A stretch of DNA of 64,000 nucleotides, from positions 209,676 through 273,675 of the forward strand of contig BMQD01000005.1 of the NCBI GenBank assembly GCA_014647935.1. The letters run 5' to 3'. Source of the stretch: Planomonospora parontospora. Lineage in GTDB: Bacteria; Actinomycetota; Actinomycetes; Streptosporangiales; Streptosporangiaceae. The position numbers and the translations under genes were made by a program. The notes beneath the pieces were generated by a model. The model had not been told where the DNA came from. It did no database searches and was given only the letters and a program-made list of their open reading frames with translations. This document shows positions 1 to 8,349 of this stretch, piece by piece. Each line of letters starts with the position of its first letter. Position 1 is the stretch's first letter.

Positions 1-1
1 G

Positions 2-2992
2 GCCCGGTTGCTCAGGGCGCCCGCCGCCCTGGTGGCGCTGGCCGACGGCGACCGGCTGGTGTGCCTCGGCGCGACGGGGCCGGCCGGGCGCTGGACGGGA
101 CGGGACCTCGCCCCGCACCCGCCGTTCCGGTGGATCCTGGCCGTGGACGCACCGCTGGCCGTGACCGACGTGCGGGCCGACGCCCGGCTGGGCGGCATGC
201 CGGCCGTCGACGGGCTGGAGCCGCGTGCCTGCGCCGCCTTCCCGCTGCGTGCACCCGACGGCGAGGTGCTGGGCGTGCTGTGCGTGCTGGACGTACGGCC
301 CCGGGGGTGGGACCCACGCGGGCTGCACCTGGCGGGAGAGGTGGCGCGCTCGGCGGAGGAGCAGCTCGCGGCGCGGTTGGACGAGGGGCGGGCACGGCTG
401 GCGGCGGCCCGGCTGGGCACGGTCCTGGAACGGTCGCCCGACGCGTTCGTGTCCATCGACGCCGCCGGGACCGTGACGGCGTGGAACCCCGCCGCCGAGC
501 GGCTGTTCGGCCGCTCGGCGGGCGAGGCCGTGGGACGGCCGGTGGACGAGCTGATCGTCCCGCGCCGGTTCCGGCCGCGGCTCCGTGACGAACTGGACCG
601 GGTACGGCGAGCCGGCCCGCCGTACCCGTCCGGACGCCGGATCGAGCTGACCGCGGTCGACCGGACCGGGCGGGAGCGGCCGGTGGAGATGGCGCTGCGG
701 GTCCGCACCGAGCAGGGCGAACCGGTCCTGCACACGTTCGTGCGCGACATCGGCCACCGGGTGGCGACCCGGCGGCGGCTGGAGCAGGAGCGGCGGTTCC
801 TGACGGCGCTGATGGACGGCCTGGACGCCGGGGTGGTCGCCTGCGACAGCGACGGCACGGTGGTGCTGGTCAACCAGACGCTGCGGGAGATCGAACCGGC
901 TTCGCGGTCGGGCGCCGGTTCGCCCTCCCCGGAGGAGCTGAGGAAGGGCGACTGGAGCGCCCTCTACGAGCTGTACGACTCCGACGGGCGGACCCCGCTG
1001 CGACCGGAGGAGGTGCCGCTGGCACGGGCGCTGCGCGGGGAGCGGGTCGACGGCTGCGAGGTGACGGCCCGCGTGACCGGGACCGGGACGGATCTGCGCC
1101 GTTATCTGGTCAACGCCCGGCCGATCCAGGCCGCCGACGGGCGCTGCCTGGGCGCGGTGGCCGCCATCCACGACATCACCGAGCGGCACCGGGCCGAGTT
1201 GCTGCGCACCGCGCAGGAGGCGGTGGCCCGGGTGCTGGCCGAGGCCGCCTCCAGCGGGCAGGTCGCCGCCGGCGTCACCGCCGCGGTCGCCGGCACGCTC
1301 GGCTGGACCTGTGGCGAATACTGGCAGGTCGACCCCGACGAGACCGTCATCCGGCGGCTGGGCCTGTGGGTCCGGCCCGGACGGGACCTCGACGCGCTGG
1401 TCCGCGACGAACCCGCCGTGTTCCCGCGCGGGGGCGGTCTGGCCGGAACGGTGTGGGTGAGCGCCCGCCGGGCCTGGATCCCCGACCTGGCCGCCGACCC
1501 GCTCGACTTCACCCGGAAACCGGCCGTGCTGCGCGTCGGGCTGCGTGCCGCGATGGGCCTGCCGGTGAGCAGCGGCCGACGCGTGCTGGGGGTGCTGACC
1601 TTCTTCGCTGACACCGTCCAGGAGGCCGACGACGACCTGGCGGCCATGCTGGACGGCGTCTGCGCCCACATGGGCCGTTACCTGGAACACCGCCGCTCCC
1701 ACGAGCTCGCCCTGGCCCTGGATGCCGAACGCCGCCACCTGGACCGCATCGTCGCCCAGATCGACGACTACGTGTGGACGGTCGAGGTGACCGCCGACGG
1801 CACGGTCCACCCGGTCTATCTGGACTCCGACAGCAGCGCCGTGTTCGGCGGCAGGCTGCCTCCCGGCACCGACGCCGCCGCGGTCATGGCCGAACTGGTC
1901 CACCCCGGCGACCGGGAGTCCTTCGCCGCCTTCCACGCCGCCGTCGCCGATGCCAGACCCGCCCGGCTGGAGTGCCGGATCGTCGGGCTGGACGGGGTGA
2001 CCCGGTGGGTGTGGATCCGGGCCCGGCCGCGCCGTGAGGGCGACCGGCTGCTGGTCGACGGCATCACCAGCGACGTGACCGAACGCCGCCGCCTGGCCGA
2101 GCAACGCGAGCTCCTGCTGGCCCGCCGGCAGGAGCAGGTGCGCCGGCTGCGGGAGCTGGACCGGATGAAGGACGAGCTGGTGGCACTGGTCAGCCACGAG
2201 CTGCGCTCGCCGATCGGCGCCATCCGCGGTTACGCCTCCCTCCTACTGGACGATCCGGAGCTGAGCACCGAGCAGCGCGCCTTCACGGACGTGATCGACC
2301 GCAAGAGCGCGCACCTGCAGCGGCTGGTCGACGACCTGCTGGATCTGGCGCGGCTGGACGCCGGACGGATCGCGCTCGAGCCGCGGCCGGTGGCGCTGGA
2401 CGGACTGGTGCGCCAGGCGGTCGACGACCACCGGCCGGCGGCGACCGCCAAGCGGCTGGCGGTGCGGATGGAGGCGGCCGCAGGGTTGTGGGTGCGGGCC
2501 GACCCGGTGAGGCTGCGCCAGGTGCTGGACAATCTGCTCTCCAACGCGGTCAAGTACACGCCGGACGGGGGCGAGGTCACCGTCATCGCCCGCCCGGGTG
2601 ACGGGATCGGTGACGGCAGCGGCGGGGACGGCGACGGAAGCGAGAACGAGAACGGCGGGAACAGCGGAAACGGAGGCGGGAGCGACAGCGGAAACGGAGG
2701 CGGAAACGGAAGCGGGAGTGAAGACGGCCGGGGCGGCACGGTCACGGTCACGGTCGCGGACACCGGCATCGGGATCCCCGCCGAGCAGTACCCGCGGTTG
2801 TTCGGCCGGTTCTTCCGGGCGTCGACCGCGGTGGAGTCCGGGATCAAGGGCACCGGCCTGGGACTGGCGATCACCCGGGCGATCGTCGAGGCGCACGGCG
2901 GCACCATCACCGCCTCCCCGGGGGAGGGCGGAGGAACGGTCTTCACCCTCCGACTGCCCTCCGCCGGACCGCCCAGAGGGGAAACGCCCTGA
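2..2992 (+). CDS. Multi-PAS/GAF sensor histidine kinase (5' end cut by window edge)
   Basis: The reading frame is open to the left edge, so the true start may lie outside; an in-frame TTG is at 8. Counting from it, the order is GAF (about 3-118), PAS (137-250), PAS (265-395), a second GAF (400-560), PAS (580-690), then a kinase core. The H-box SHELRSP carries the phospho-accepting His730, the N-box Asn is at 846, and the G1 box DTGIGIP begins at 918. Inserted in the ATP-binding domain at about 864-910 is a Gly/Ser/Asp/Glu/Asn-only stretch. There is no membrane segment, so it is probably a cytosolic sensor of small ligands or redox state. No response regulator is adjacent, so its partner is unknown. 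Confidence 0.9.
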   Translation, partial: ARLLRAPAALVALADGDRLVCLGATGPAGRWTGRDLAPHPPFRWILAVDAPLAVTDVRADARLGGMPAVDGLEPRACAAFPLRAPDGEVLGVLCVLDVRPRGWDPRGLHLAGEVARSAEEQLAARLDEGRARLAAARLGTVLERSPDAFVSIDAAGTVTAWNPAAERLFGRSAGEAVGRPVDELIVPRRFRPRLRDELDRVRRAGPPYPSGRRIELTAVDRTGRERPVEMALRVRTEQGEPVLHTFVRDIGHRVATRRRLEQERRFLTALMDGLDAGVVACDSDGTVVLVNQTLREIEPASRSGAGSPSPEELRKGDWSALYELYDSDGRTPLRPEEVPLARALRGERVDGCEVTARVTGTGTDLRRYLVNARPIQAADGRCLGAVAAIHDITERHRAELLRTAQEAVARVLAEAASSGQVAAGVTAAVAGTLGWTCGEYWQVDPDETVIRRLGLWVRPGRDLDALVRDEPAVFPRGGGLAGTVWVSARRAWIPDLAADPLDFTRKPAVLRVGLRAAMGLPVSSGRRVLGVLTFFADTVQEADDDLAAMLDGVCAHMGRYLEHRRSHELALALDAERRHLDRIVAQIDDYVWTVEVTADGTVHPVYLDSDSSAVFGGRLPPGTDAAAVMAELVHPGDRESFAAFHAAVADARPARLECRIVGLDGVTRWVWIRARPRREGDRLLVDGITSDVTERRRLAEQRELLLARRQEQVRRLRELDRMKDELVALVSHELRSPIGAIRGYASLLLDDPELSTEQRAFTDVIDRKSAHLQRLVDDLLDLARLDAGRIALEPRPVALDGLVRQAVDDHRPAATAKRLAVRMEAAAGLWVRADPVRLRQVLDNLLSNAVKYTPDGGEVTVIARPGDGIGDGSGGDGDGSENENGGNSGNGGGSDSGNGGGNGSGSEDGRGGTVTVTVADTGIGIPAEQYPRLFGRFFRASTAVESGIKGTGLGLAITRAIVEAHGGTITASPGEGGGTVFTLRLPSAGPPRGETP

Positions 2993-3673
2993 AAGGAAAC
3001 GCCCGGAAGGCGTCTTGGCCCGTCTCGGCCCCGGGATCCGGCCCGTCGGGATCCGGCTCGTCGGTCCTGCCGGTCGGTGAGGATCCGACCCGTCGGTCCT
3101 GCCGGTCGGTGAGGATCCGGGCTGCGGTCGTGGCACAGGGCTGTGAGGATCCGGGCCGCCGGGATCCGACCGGATCGCACGACAGGGCCCCGGTGCATGG
3201 AAGCGCCGGGGCCCAAGAGTTCAACACCGTTGTTCCGACTGTCGTGTCGGATTCCTCATCCGCACGGCCGCCTCATCGAGAGGGGCGAGGTGCGGGAATC
3301 GCGTAGGCGTGACCGGAAACCACCTCCCGTTCATCCGGAACCGTTACACCCGCACGGCGGAAGCCGTTCCGCGGGTGCTCCCGATGGTGTCCGACCCTCC
3401 TTTCCGTGTCGCCGGTACCACTGCGTTCTCGCAGGCGGCACGTAGGCCACCCGACGCGTCGGCGGCGGATCCCGCACGGCCGACGGTCATCTCACAAGGG
3501 TCATCGACATCTGCCGCATAGGCTATTTTTCCCCTGTGCACAATAAACGCTAATCACGCCGATAAAAGATGTCCACATCGGCCGACGTAGATCTTTCTTG
3601 GCATTCGGCGTATTCGGCGGTGTCGCGTCCGTGCCCTCTCGGGAGGACCCAGGGAGAGCTGGGGCGGCCCGGA
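2993..3673. other. Intergenic region between histidine kinase and nadK
   Basis: No convincing gene is seen in these 681 bases. The first part is GC-rich with a 32-bp-period repeat. The part at about 3520-3600 is clearly richer in A+T and contains two 9-mers one base away from the actinobacterial DnaA box TTGTCCACA: ATGTCCACA at 3569-3577 and, on the minus strand, TTGTGCACA at 3535-3543. Two degenerate boxes are too few to call an origin. Confidence 0.5.
3059..3119. repeat. Tandem repeat, 29-bp identical units at 32-bp period, two copies
   Basis: Copies at 3059-3087 and 3091-3119 are identical and lie just downstream of the histidine kinase stop codon. Partial relatives around ggatccg continue on both sides. 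Confidence 0.85.
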
Positions 3674-4549
3674 TCAGGGCACTTCCCAGTCGACCTCGGC
3701 GCTGCCGCTGACGCGGAGCTTGCGGCGGGCGCGCTCGTAGAAGGTCGTCGTCCCCAGCCGGACGACGCGGGCGGCGGCGCGCATCGCGGTGACGGTGAGC
3801 CGGTGCCCCGGCGGCAGGTGCCCGACGACCGCGCCGTCCACCTCCACGGCCAGCCGCCCGCTCGTGGGCAGGACGTCGAGGGCGACCTCCTCGTCGGCGG
3901 AGAGCACGATGGCCCTGTTGAACGTCGAGTGGGCCGCGGCGGGAACCACGAGGAATCCCTCGACGGTCGGGGAGACGATGGGACCGCCGGCGGAGAAGCT
4001 GTAGGCCGTCGACCCCGTGGAGGTCGCCACGATGACGGCGTCGGAGGCGTAGCGGACGAAGGGGTGCCCCTGCACGGAGACCGCGACCTCGGACAGCCCG
4101 TGACCGGGGGTGCGCACCAGGGCGATGTCGTTGAACGCGGTCACCGTCGCCCCTTCCGGCAGGGTCGTCCGCACGGCCATGCGGGGCTCGACGGCGTACT
4201 GGTTGCCGTCGATGGCCGACAGCGCGGCCGACAGCTCGTCCACGTCGATCTCGGCGAGGAAGCCGAGCCGTCCGAGGTTCACGCCGAGCACGGGGGTCGG
4301 CCGCCCGGCGATGAGCCGCATGGTGCGCAGCATCGTCCCGTCGCCGCCCAGGCTGACGAGCAGGTCGGCGCGATCGACCAGGGTGGCGCCGTCGACCGCG
4401 ATCGCGCTGCAGTCGATGCGCCCCACCTCCTCGGGCGACCCGAGCACCGTGACGTTCCGGGAGCGGGCCCACTCGATGATCGTGTCGATGGCCGTCTTCG
4501 AGTCGCGCCGCGGGTGCAGTACGAGTCCCACTGTCTCAACCATGCCCAT
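3674..4549 (-). CDS. nadK: NAD kinase
   Basis: ATP- or polyphosphate-dependent NAD kinase making NADP+, a cytosolic enzyme. The 291-residue protein has the GGDGT motif at 68-72, the Asn-Asp pair of the NE/D motif at 140-141, and the STGSTAYS segment at 177-184 with the following glycine-rich loop, all family hallmarks. Length is typical. Two in-frame ATGs, 4549 and 4543, are possible. The frame stays open further upstream to about 5032, but that extension has no family similarity. It is transcribed toward the histidine kinase and is divergent from the small acetyltransferase gene. Confidence 0.95.
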   Translation of the reverse strand: MGMVETVGLVLHPRRDSKTAIDTIIEWARSRNVTVLGSPEEVGRIDCSAIAVDGATLVDRADLLVSLGGDGTMLRTMRLIAGRPTPVLGVNLGRLGFLAEIDVDELSAALSAIDGNQYAVEPRMAVRTTLPEGATVTAFNDIALVRTPGHGLSEVAVSVQGHPFVRYASDAVIVATSTGSTAYSFSAGGPIVSPTVEGFLVVPAAAHSTFNRAIVLSADEEVALDVLPTSGRLAVEVDGAVVGHLPPGHRLTVTAMRAAARVVRLGTTTFYERARRKLRVSGSAEVDWEVP

Positions 4550-4780
4550 GGGGACACCGTACGACCGTCCGGATGATCGGAGGACGGTCCTCCCGGACCG
4601 GAGCCGGACGTGGCGCGGAGGCGGTGCGGAGGCGGTGCGGAGGCGGGACGACCCGCCGTGCCGTACATGATCCGGGAGCGCGGTGGCAGGGGGGAGGGTG
4701 GCCCGGGCCCGTGCGGCCGGGGAATGAAAGCCGGACGGAACCGGCTGATCGTGGCAGCAGGAGAGACCGAGGAGACTGTG

Positions 4781-5065
4781 ATGACCGTCAGCATCGCGTT
4801 CGTACCCGAGAAGGACCTCTTCGAGGCCAAGGTGGACGGCGAGCACGCGGGACAGCTGGAGTTCACCCGGCGGGACGGCGTGATCGTCTACACCCACACC
4901 GAGGTGGATCCCGCGTTCGAGGGCCGGGGCGTGGGCAGCGCGCTCGCCCGCGCGGCGCTGGACGCGGCGCGCGCCGAGGGGGCGCGGGTACGGCCCCGCT
5001 GCTCGTTCGTGAAGAACTGGATCGACCGGCACCCCACCTACGCCGGGCTGGTCGAGGAGGCCTGA
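4781..5065 (+). CDS. Small GNAT-family N-acetyltransferase (YjdJ/COG2388 type)
   Basis: A 94-residue single-domain protein. The acetyl-CoA loop is PAFEGRGVGSAL, followed by ALDAARAEGARVRPRCSFV and the terminal WIDRHPTYAGL, which is the signature of the short YjdJ-like GNAT family. Start chosen at ATG 4781, preceded by gaccgaggag as ribosome site; the frame is open further upstream but without similarity. The substrate is unknown. It is a single gene, not in an operon with DLW-39. Confidence 0.85.
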   Translation: MTVSIAFVPEKDLFEAKVDGEHAGQLEFTRRDGVIVYTHTEVDPAFEGRGVGSALARAALDAARAEGARVRPRCSFVKNWIDRHPTYAGLVEEA

Positions 5066-5088
5066 CCGCCCGGCCGGGCGCGTCCGCC

Positions 5089-5178
5089 CACGACCGGTGC
5101 GGGCCGGGACCGGACCCGGTCAGGCACGCCACCGCGGGGCCGTACGAAGCCACGACCGGTGCGAGCCGGGGCCGGATC
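5089..5178. repeat. Imperfect direct repeat of about 28 bp downstream of the GNAT gene
   Basis: Copies start at 5089 and 5151, each beginning cacgaccggtgc and differing at a few positions. The region 5066-5343 otherwise shows no gene. Confidence 0.6.
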
Positions 5179-5343
5179 ACCTGGTGCTCGCGTGGGCTGC
5201 CCGGAGAACGAGGACGGCCACGCGGCGGAGCCCGTGGCGGATCGTGATCCCGTGAACGCCCAGGGTGTGGAATCGTGATGAAAATCACGCAGTGCGCGCA
5301 GATTCGCCGCTCTGGTATCAAGCGCCTTCCTGGCCGGGCTGCC

Positions 5344-5367
5344 GTTCCTTGCTAGGCTGCAAGGAAC
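5344..5367. promoter_or_regulatory. Perfect 9-bp inverted repeat upstream of DLW-39
   Basis: GTTCCTTGC and GCAAGGAAC flank a 6-nt spacer about 60 nt upstream of the DLW-39 start. A repressor operator is one reading, a small hairpin another; the binding protein is unknown. A second small inverted repeat (tctcacc/ggtgaga) lies between it and the gene. Confidence 0.45.
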
Positions 5368-5429
5368 CGTTTGGAACCGGGCGTTGTCTCACCCCGGCAG
5401 GTGAGACCGTCGAGAAGTGGGGTCACACC

Positions 5430-5549
5430 GTGAAGAAGCTGCTCGTTCTGGCGCTCGTCGCCCTTGGGGGGCTGCTGGTCTGGCGTAAGGTGCAGGCTGA
5501 CCGCGCCGAGCTCGATCTGTGGACCGAGGCGACCGGCAGCGATAACTGA
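5430..5549 (+). CDS. DLW-39 family membrane mini-protein
   Basis: A 39-residue protein starting with GTG: a short hydrophobic helix (LLVLALVALGGLLVW) followed by a polar tail containing the diagnostic Asp-Leu-Trp (29-31). The length matches the family name exactly. Members are conserved in actinobacteria close to gyrA and the tRNA-Ile/tRNA-Ala genes, which agrees with the tRNA-Ala 1.2 kb downstream. Function is unknown; it is probably a single-pass inner-membrane peptide. Because of its size it is easily missed by gene finders. Confidence 0.85.
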   Translation: MKKLLVLALVALGGLLVWRKVQADRAELDLWTEATGSDN

Positions 5550-5603
5550 CCGAAGCGGCTGCCGATCAAGGTGTGCCCACGGTCCTGAAGCAAGGTTGGG
5601 GGA

Positions 5604-6326
5604 ATGGCACCCATCAAGCTTGCCTGTCTGGATCTGGCAGGCACCACGATCGGTGATGTCGCCATGGTCGAACGGGCGTTCGCCGAGGCGATCGCCACGC
5701 AGGGCATCGTGCCCGGGACCGGCGCGTACGCACGTGCCATGGTGCATGTGCACCGGTCCCGGGGCTGCCCCAAGATCGACGTTTTCCGGGGCATCTTCCC
5801 CGACAACGAGGCCCAGGCGCAGGCGGCCAACCTGACCTTCGAACGTTCCTACCAGGGCGCGATCGACCGTTCGGGACTCCTTCCCGTCCCGGGCACCGTG
5901 GAGACGCTGGAGAAGCTTCAGGGCTCCGGCGTCAAGGTCTGCCTCATCACCGGATTCAGCCGGTCGACCCTCGACCACGTGCTGGCCGCGCTGAGCTGGT
6001 CCGACCGGATCGACCTGGCGCTGAGCCCGGAGGACACGGGCGGCCGGGGCCGTCCGAGGCCCGACATGGTGCTCACCGCGCTGCTGCGCCTCGGCGTCGA
6101 GGACGTCCGCGAGGTCGCGGTCGCGGGCGACTCGGAGAGCGACATGCTCTGTGGCCGCCGGGCGGGCGCTTCGGTGATCGCCGGCGTCCTGACCGGGAGC
6201 CACAGCCGGGAGCGGCTCGTCAAGGGCGGCGCCACCCACGTCCTGGACTCCATCGCCGACTTCCCCGGCCTCGTCCTCGGCGACGACCTGATCGTGACCC
6301 GCACTCCCGCCTCCTCCGTCCGCTGA
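5604..6326 (+). CDS. Phosphonatase-like HAD-family hydrolase
   Basis: A 240-residue haloacid-dehalogenase hydrolase of the PhnX-like group. Motif I is DLAGTT (the nucleophile Asp in the D-x-AGTT context typical of phosphonatases, not the usual DxDGT). Motif II is ITGFSRS, motif III RPRPDM (Arg in the basic position), and motif IV AVAGDSESDM. A helical cap lies between motifs I and II. The substrate is not certain: true phosphonoacetaldehyde hydrolases carry a cap lysine that I cannot assign here. ATG 5604 follows a ggttgggggaa ribosome site. Confidence 0.88.
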   Translation: MAPIKLACLDLAGTTIGDVAMVERAFAEAIATQGIVPGTGAYARAMVHVHRSRGCPKIDVFRGIFPDNEAQAQAANLTFERSYQGAIDRSGLLPVPGTVETLEKLQGSGVKVCLITGFSRSTLDHVLAALSWSDRIDLALSPEDTGGRGRPRPDMVLTALLRLGVEDVREVAVAGDSESDMLCGRRAGASVIAGVLTGSHSRERLVKGGATHVLDSIADFPGLVLGDDLIVTRTPASSVR

Positions 6327-6761
6327 CGTCCCCGGCGCTGGCGCCGGCCGACCGAAGGCCGTACGGCGTGCGCGCAGCGCCACTCCGTGAGCGGGACGTA
6401 TCGCACCTCGCAGAGTTCGACCGAAGCAGAATTCCAACATTCCCTCGGCTTACTCTCGAGGCCTGACCTCGCGTTCCCCGCTGTCTCGCGGCGGAGCGGC
6501 GGCTTCGAAGCGTCACCCGCACCGGGCCGGACGAAGCCGTCGATCGGAACTGCCGAACGCGACCGGCCGGTCCTGCCTGGGACGGCCAGGTGCTCGATCC
6601 CGTACGACCTGCTGCCCCGGGGCCGGTGTCGCCCCCGGGGCCACAGCGCGGATCGTGGATCGGCGTCCGTGCCGACGAGAGCGTTATATGCTGTCCTGGC
6701 GGTGTGTGATGAACACGGATTCGCCGTTCACGGTGTTTCCTCGGGTCATGTCACCCGCAGA
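6327..6761. other. Intergenic region upstream of tRNA-Ala
   Basis: No protein gene is supported. The segment at 6680-6692 (gcgttatatgct) could be a -10 element for the tRNA, with a leader of about 70 nt, but no good -35 is visible. Confidence 0.4.
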
Positions 6762-6837
6762 GGGGCCTTAGCTCAGTTGGCAGAGCGCCTGCTTTGCAAG
6801 CAGGATGTCAGGAGTTCGAATCTCCTAGGCTCCACCA
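6762..6837 (+). tRNA. tRNA-Ala (anticodon UGC), CCA encoded
   Basis: Complete cloverleaf: acceptor GGGGCCT pairs with AGGCTCC (one G-T), D-arm GCTCAGTTGGCAGAGC, anticodon stem CCTGC/GCAGG with loop TTTGCAA (anticodon TGC at 6795-6797), T-loop TTCGAAT, discriminator A at 6834, CCA at 6835-6837. The 3' half from 6792 is the attachment site of the adjacent AICE, which restores the complete gene on integration. Confidence 0.97.
6792..6836 (+). repeat. attL: 45-bp AICE attachment repeat within tRNA-Ala
   Basis: From the anticodon loop to the CC of the 3' end, identical over 45 bp to 19996-20040. The bases on both sides differ between the copies, so these are the exact limits. int lies 60 bp inside this repeat, the usual AICE arrangement. 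Confidence 0.93.
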
Positions 6838-6852
6838 GCCTCACGACATGAA

Positions 6853-6890
6853 AAAGCCCAGGTCAGGCATGGTCGCCTCACCTGGGCTTT
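6853..6890. terminator. Bidirectional hairpin terminator between tRNA/attL and int
   Basis: Perfect 11-bp arms AAAGCCCAGGT and ACCTGGGCTTT with a 16-nt loop. The A/T ends give a T-run in both directions, so it can stop transcription from both the tRNA and int, whose stop is at 6896. Confidence 0.85.
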
Positions 6891-6895
6891 GATCT

Positions 6896-8104
6896 TCATT
6901 CGGCCTCGTCCGGCTCCCGTGCCCGTTGCGTGCCCGATCGCTCCCCGAGCGCCCCACGGGCGAGGCCGTCGAGCTTGCGGGCGACCTCCCGTTGCCGCTC
7001 GTCCGTCGAGTGCTGATAGATCATCGCGGCGCGCGTGCTGGAGTGGCCCATGCGCTCCATCAGCTCCCGGATCGACGCCCCGGCGCTCGCGGCGAGGGTG
7101 TTGCCGGTGTGCCGGAGGTCATGAAAGTGGATCTTCGGAAGGCCCGTGTCCTGGAGCGCCTGAGTCCAGACACGGCGGTTGAAGTTGGTGTTGCGGAGCG
7201 GCCCGTCATCCGGACCGGCGAAGATCAGTCCCTTGTCCCCGTCCTGGGTGAAGTCCTTCACGTGCTCCCGCAGGTCCTCGATGATCAGTTCGGGGATCAC
7301 CACCGTTCGCCTGCCCGCCGCGGACTTGGGTTCGGTGAAGACGAGGCCCTTGCCGGTGATCTGCATCAACTGGCGTTCCACCCGCACGGTTCCGGCGTCC
7401 AGATCGAGGTCTCGGCGCTGGAGGCCGGCCAGTTCGCCCCACCGCAGACTGCCGAAGGTCGCCAGGAGCACCAGCGCCCGGTAACGCGGTTCGACCGTGT
7501 CGGCGAGCTTGTAGACCTCGGCGATCGTGAGCACCGGGCGTTCCGGTGACTTCTCCTGACCGGCGCCCTTGATCCGGCACGGGTTCCGCTTGATGAGCTG
7601 GTCATCCACAGCTGTGGACAGAATCGCCTTCAGTAGCCGGTACGCCTTGGCGACGGTCACCTCACTGACCTTCGCGTCGAGCAGCTTCTTCCGCCACCGC
7701 CGGACCTGCGGGTCCTTGATCTCGTTCAGCGCCTTCTCGCCGAAGGTGGGGACGAGGTGGGCCCGGAGGAGGTAGCCGTACAGCTCGACCGTCCGGGGAC
7801 GGAGGTTCGGCCGCTCCTCGATCCAGGCGCGGCCGTACTCGCCGAGTGTGATCTTCCCGGCGTCCGGGTCGATCCACTCACCGTCGAGGATCTCCGTCTC
7901 TTTCCTGGTCAGCCAGACCTCGGCGTCCTTCTTCGTCGCGAAGGTCTCCGGGGCCGGGCGGTCCACCCCGTCAGGGCCGGAGTATCGAGCCTGCCACCGG
8001 CCCGAGGGCAGTTGCCGAACGCGACCGAAGCGCCTCTTGGCAGGCTTCCTCTTGCGCGGCCGCCGAGGCTCTTCATCGGGCGCGGCAAGTGCGGTCTTGG
8101 CCAT
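6896..8104 (-). CDS. int: AICE tyrosine recombinase (integrase)
   Basis: A 402-residue site-specific recombinase that integrates the element into tRNA-Ala. An N-terminal basic arm and AP2-like DNA-binding region (about 20-75) precede a SAM-like core-binding domain (85-180). The catalytic residues are Arg221, Lys260, His328-x-x-Arg331, His354 and nucleophile Tyr363. Its ATG overlaps the stop of xis by one base (TAATG), so the two are translationally coupled. It is intact, in contrast to the four related integrase fragments outside the element. Confidence 0.96.
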   Translation of the reverse strand: MAKTALAAPDEEPRRPRKRKPAKRRFGRVRQLPSGRWQARYSGPDGVDRPAPETFATKKDAEVWLTRKETEILDGEWIDPDAGKITLGEYGRAWIEERPNLRPRTVELYGYLLRAHLVPTFGEKALNEIKDPQVRRWRKKLLDAKVSEVTVAKAYRLLKAILSTAVDDQLIKRNPCRIKGAGQEKSPERPVLTIAEVYKLADTVEPRYRALVLLATFGSLRWGELAGLQRRDLDLDAGTVRVERQLMQITGKGLVFTEPKSAAGRRTVVIPELIIEDLREHVKDFTQDGDKGLIFAGPDDGPLRNTNFNRRVWTQALQDTGLPKIHFHDLRHTGNTLAASAGASIRELMERMGHSSTRAAMIYQHSTDERQREVARKLDGLARGALGERSGTQRAREPDEAE

Positions 8105-8349
8105 TACGCAGCCCTCCTACGTCGCGTGGTGGTGATCGGTTCGACAAATCCCGCCGCGATGAACGCCTCAAGCGCCGCTTCGGGGATACGGACGTTGCGC
8201 CCGATGTGGACGAAGGCGATCCGGCGTTCCTCGATCAGGCGACGCGGGAAGCGGACCGTGGTGTTCAGCCGTTCGGCGGCCTCCTCGACGGTCAGCAGCC
8301 GGCCCCGGGCCAGCTCGGGAAGCGGAGAGGTGGGCTCCGTTCTCGTCAT
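8104..8349 (-). CDS. xis: Excisionase, MerR-like helix-turn-helix
   Basis: An 81-residue protein with a winged helix-turn-helix of the excisionase type: LLTVEEAAERLNTTVRFPRR followed by IAFVHIGRNVRIPEAALEAF, the wing and recognition segment. It would direct Int toward excision. The ATG at 8349 overlaps the TGA of rep by four bases (ATGA) and its TAA overlaps the int ATG, placing it between the two in one transcript. Confidence 0.9.
   Translation of the reverse strand: MTRTEPTSPLPELARGRLLTVEEAAERLNTTVRFPRRLIEERRIAFVHIGRNVRIPEAALEAFIAAGFVEPITTTRRRRAA

Noticed and set aside
3309-3521. Short plus-strand gene before nadK
   Set aside because: No ribosome site, no domain, codon use unlike the neighbours.
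5352-6440. Long minus-strand frame opposite DLW-39 and the HAD hydrolase
   Set aside because: No domain and it overlaps two genes with recognised motifs.
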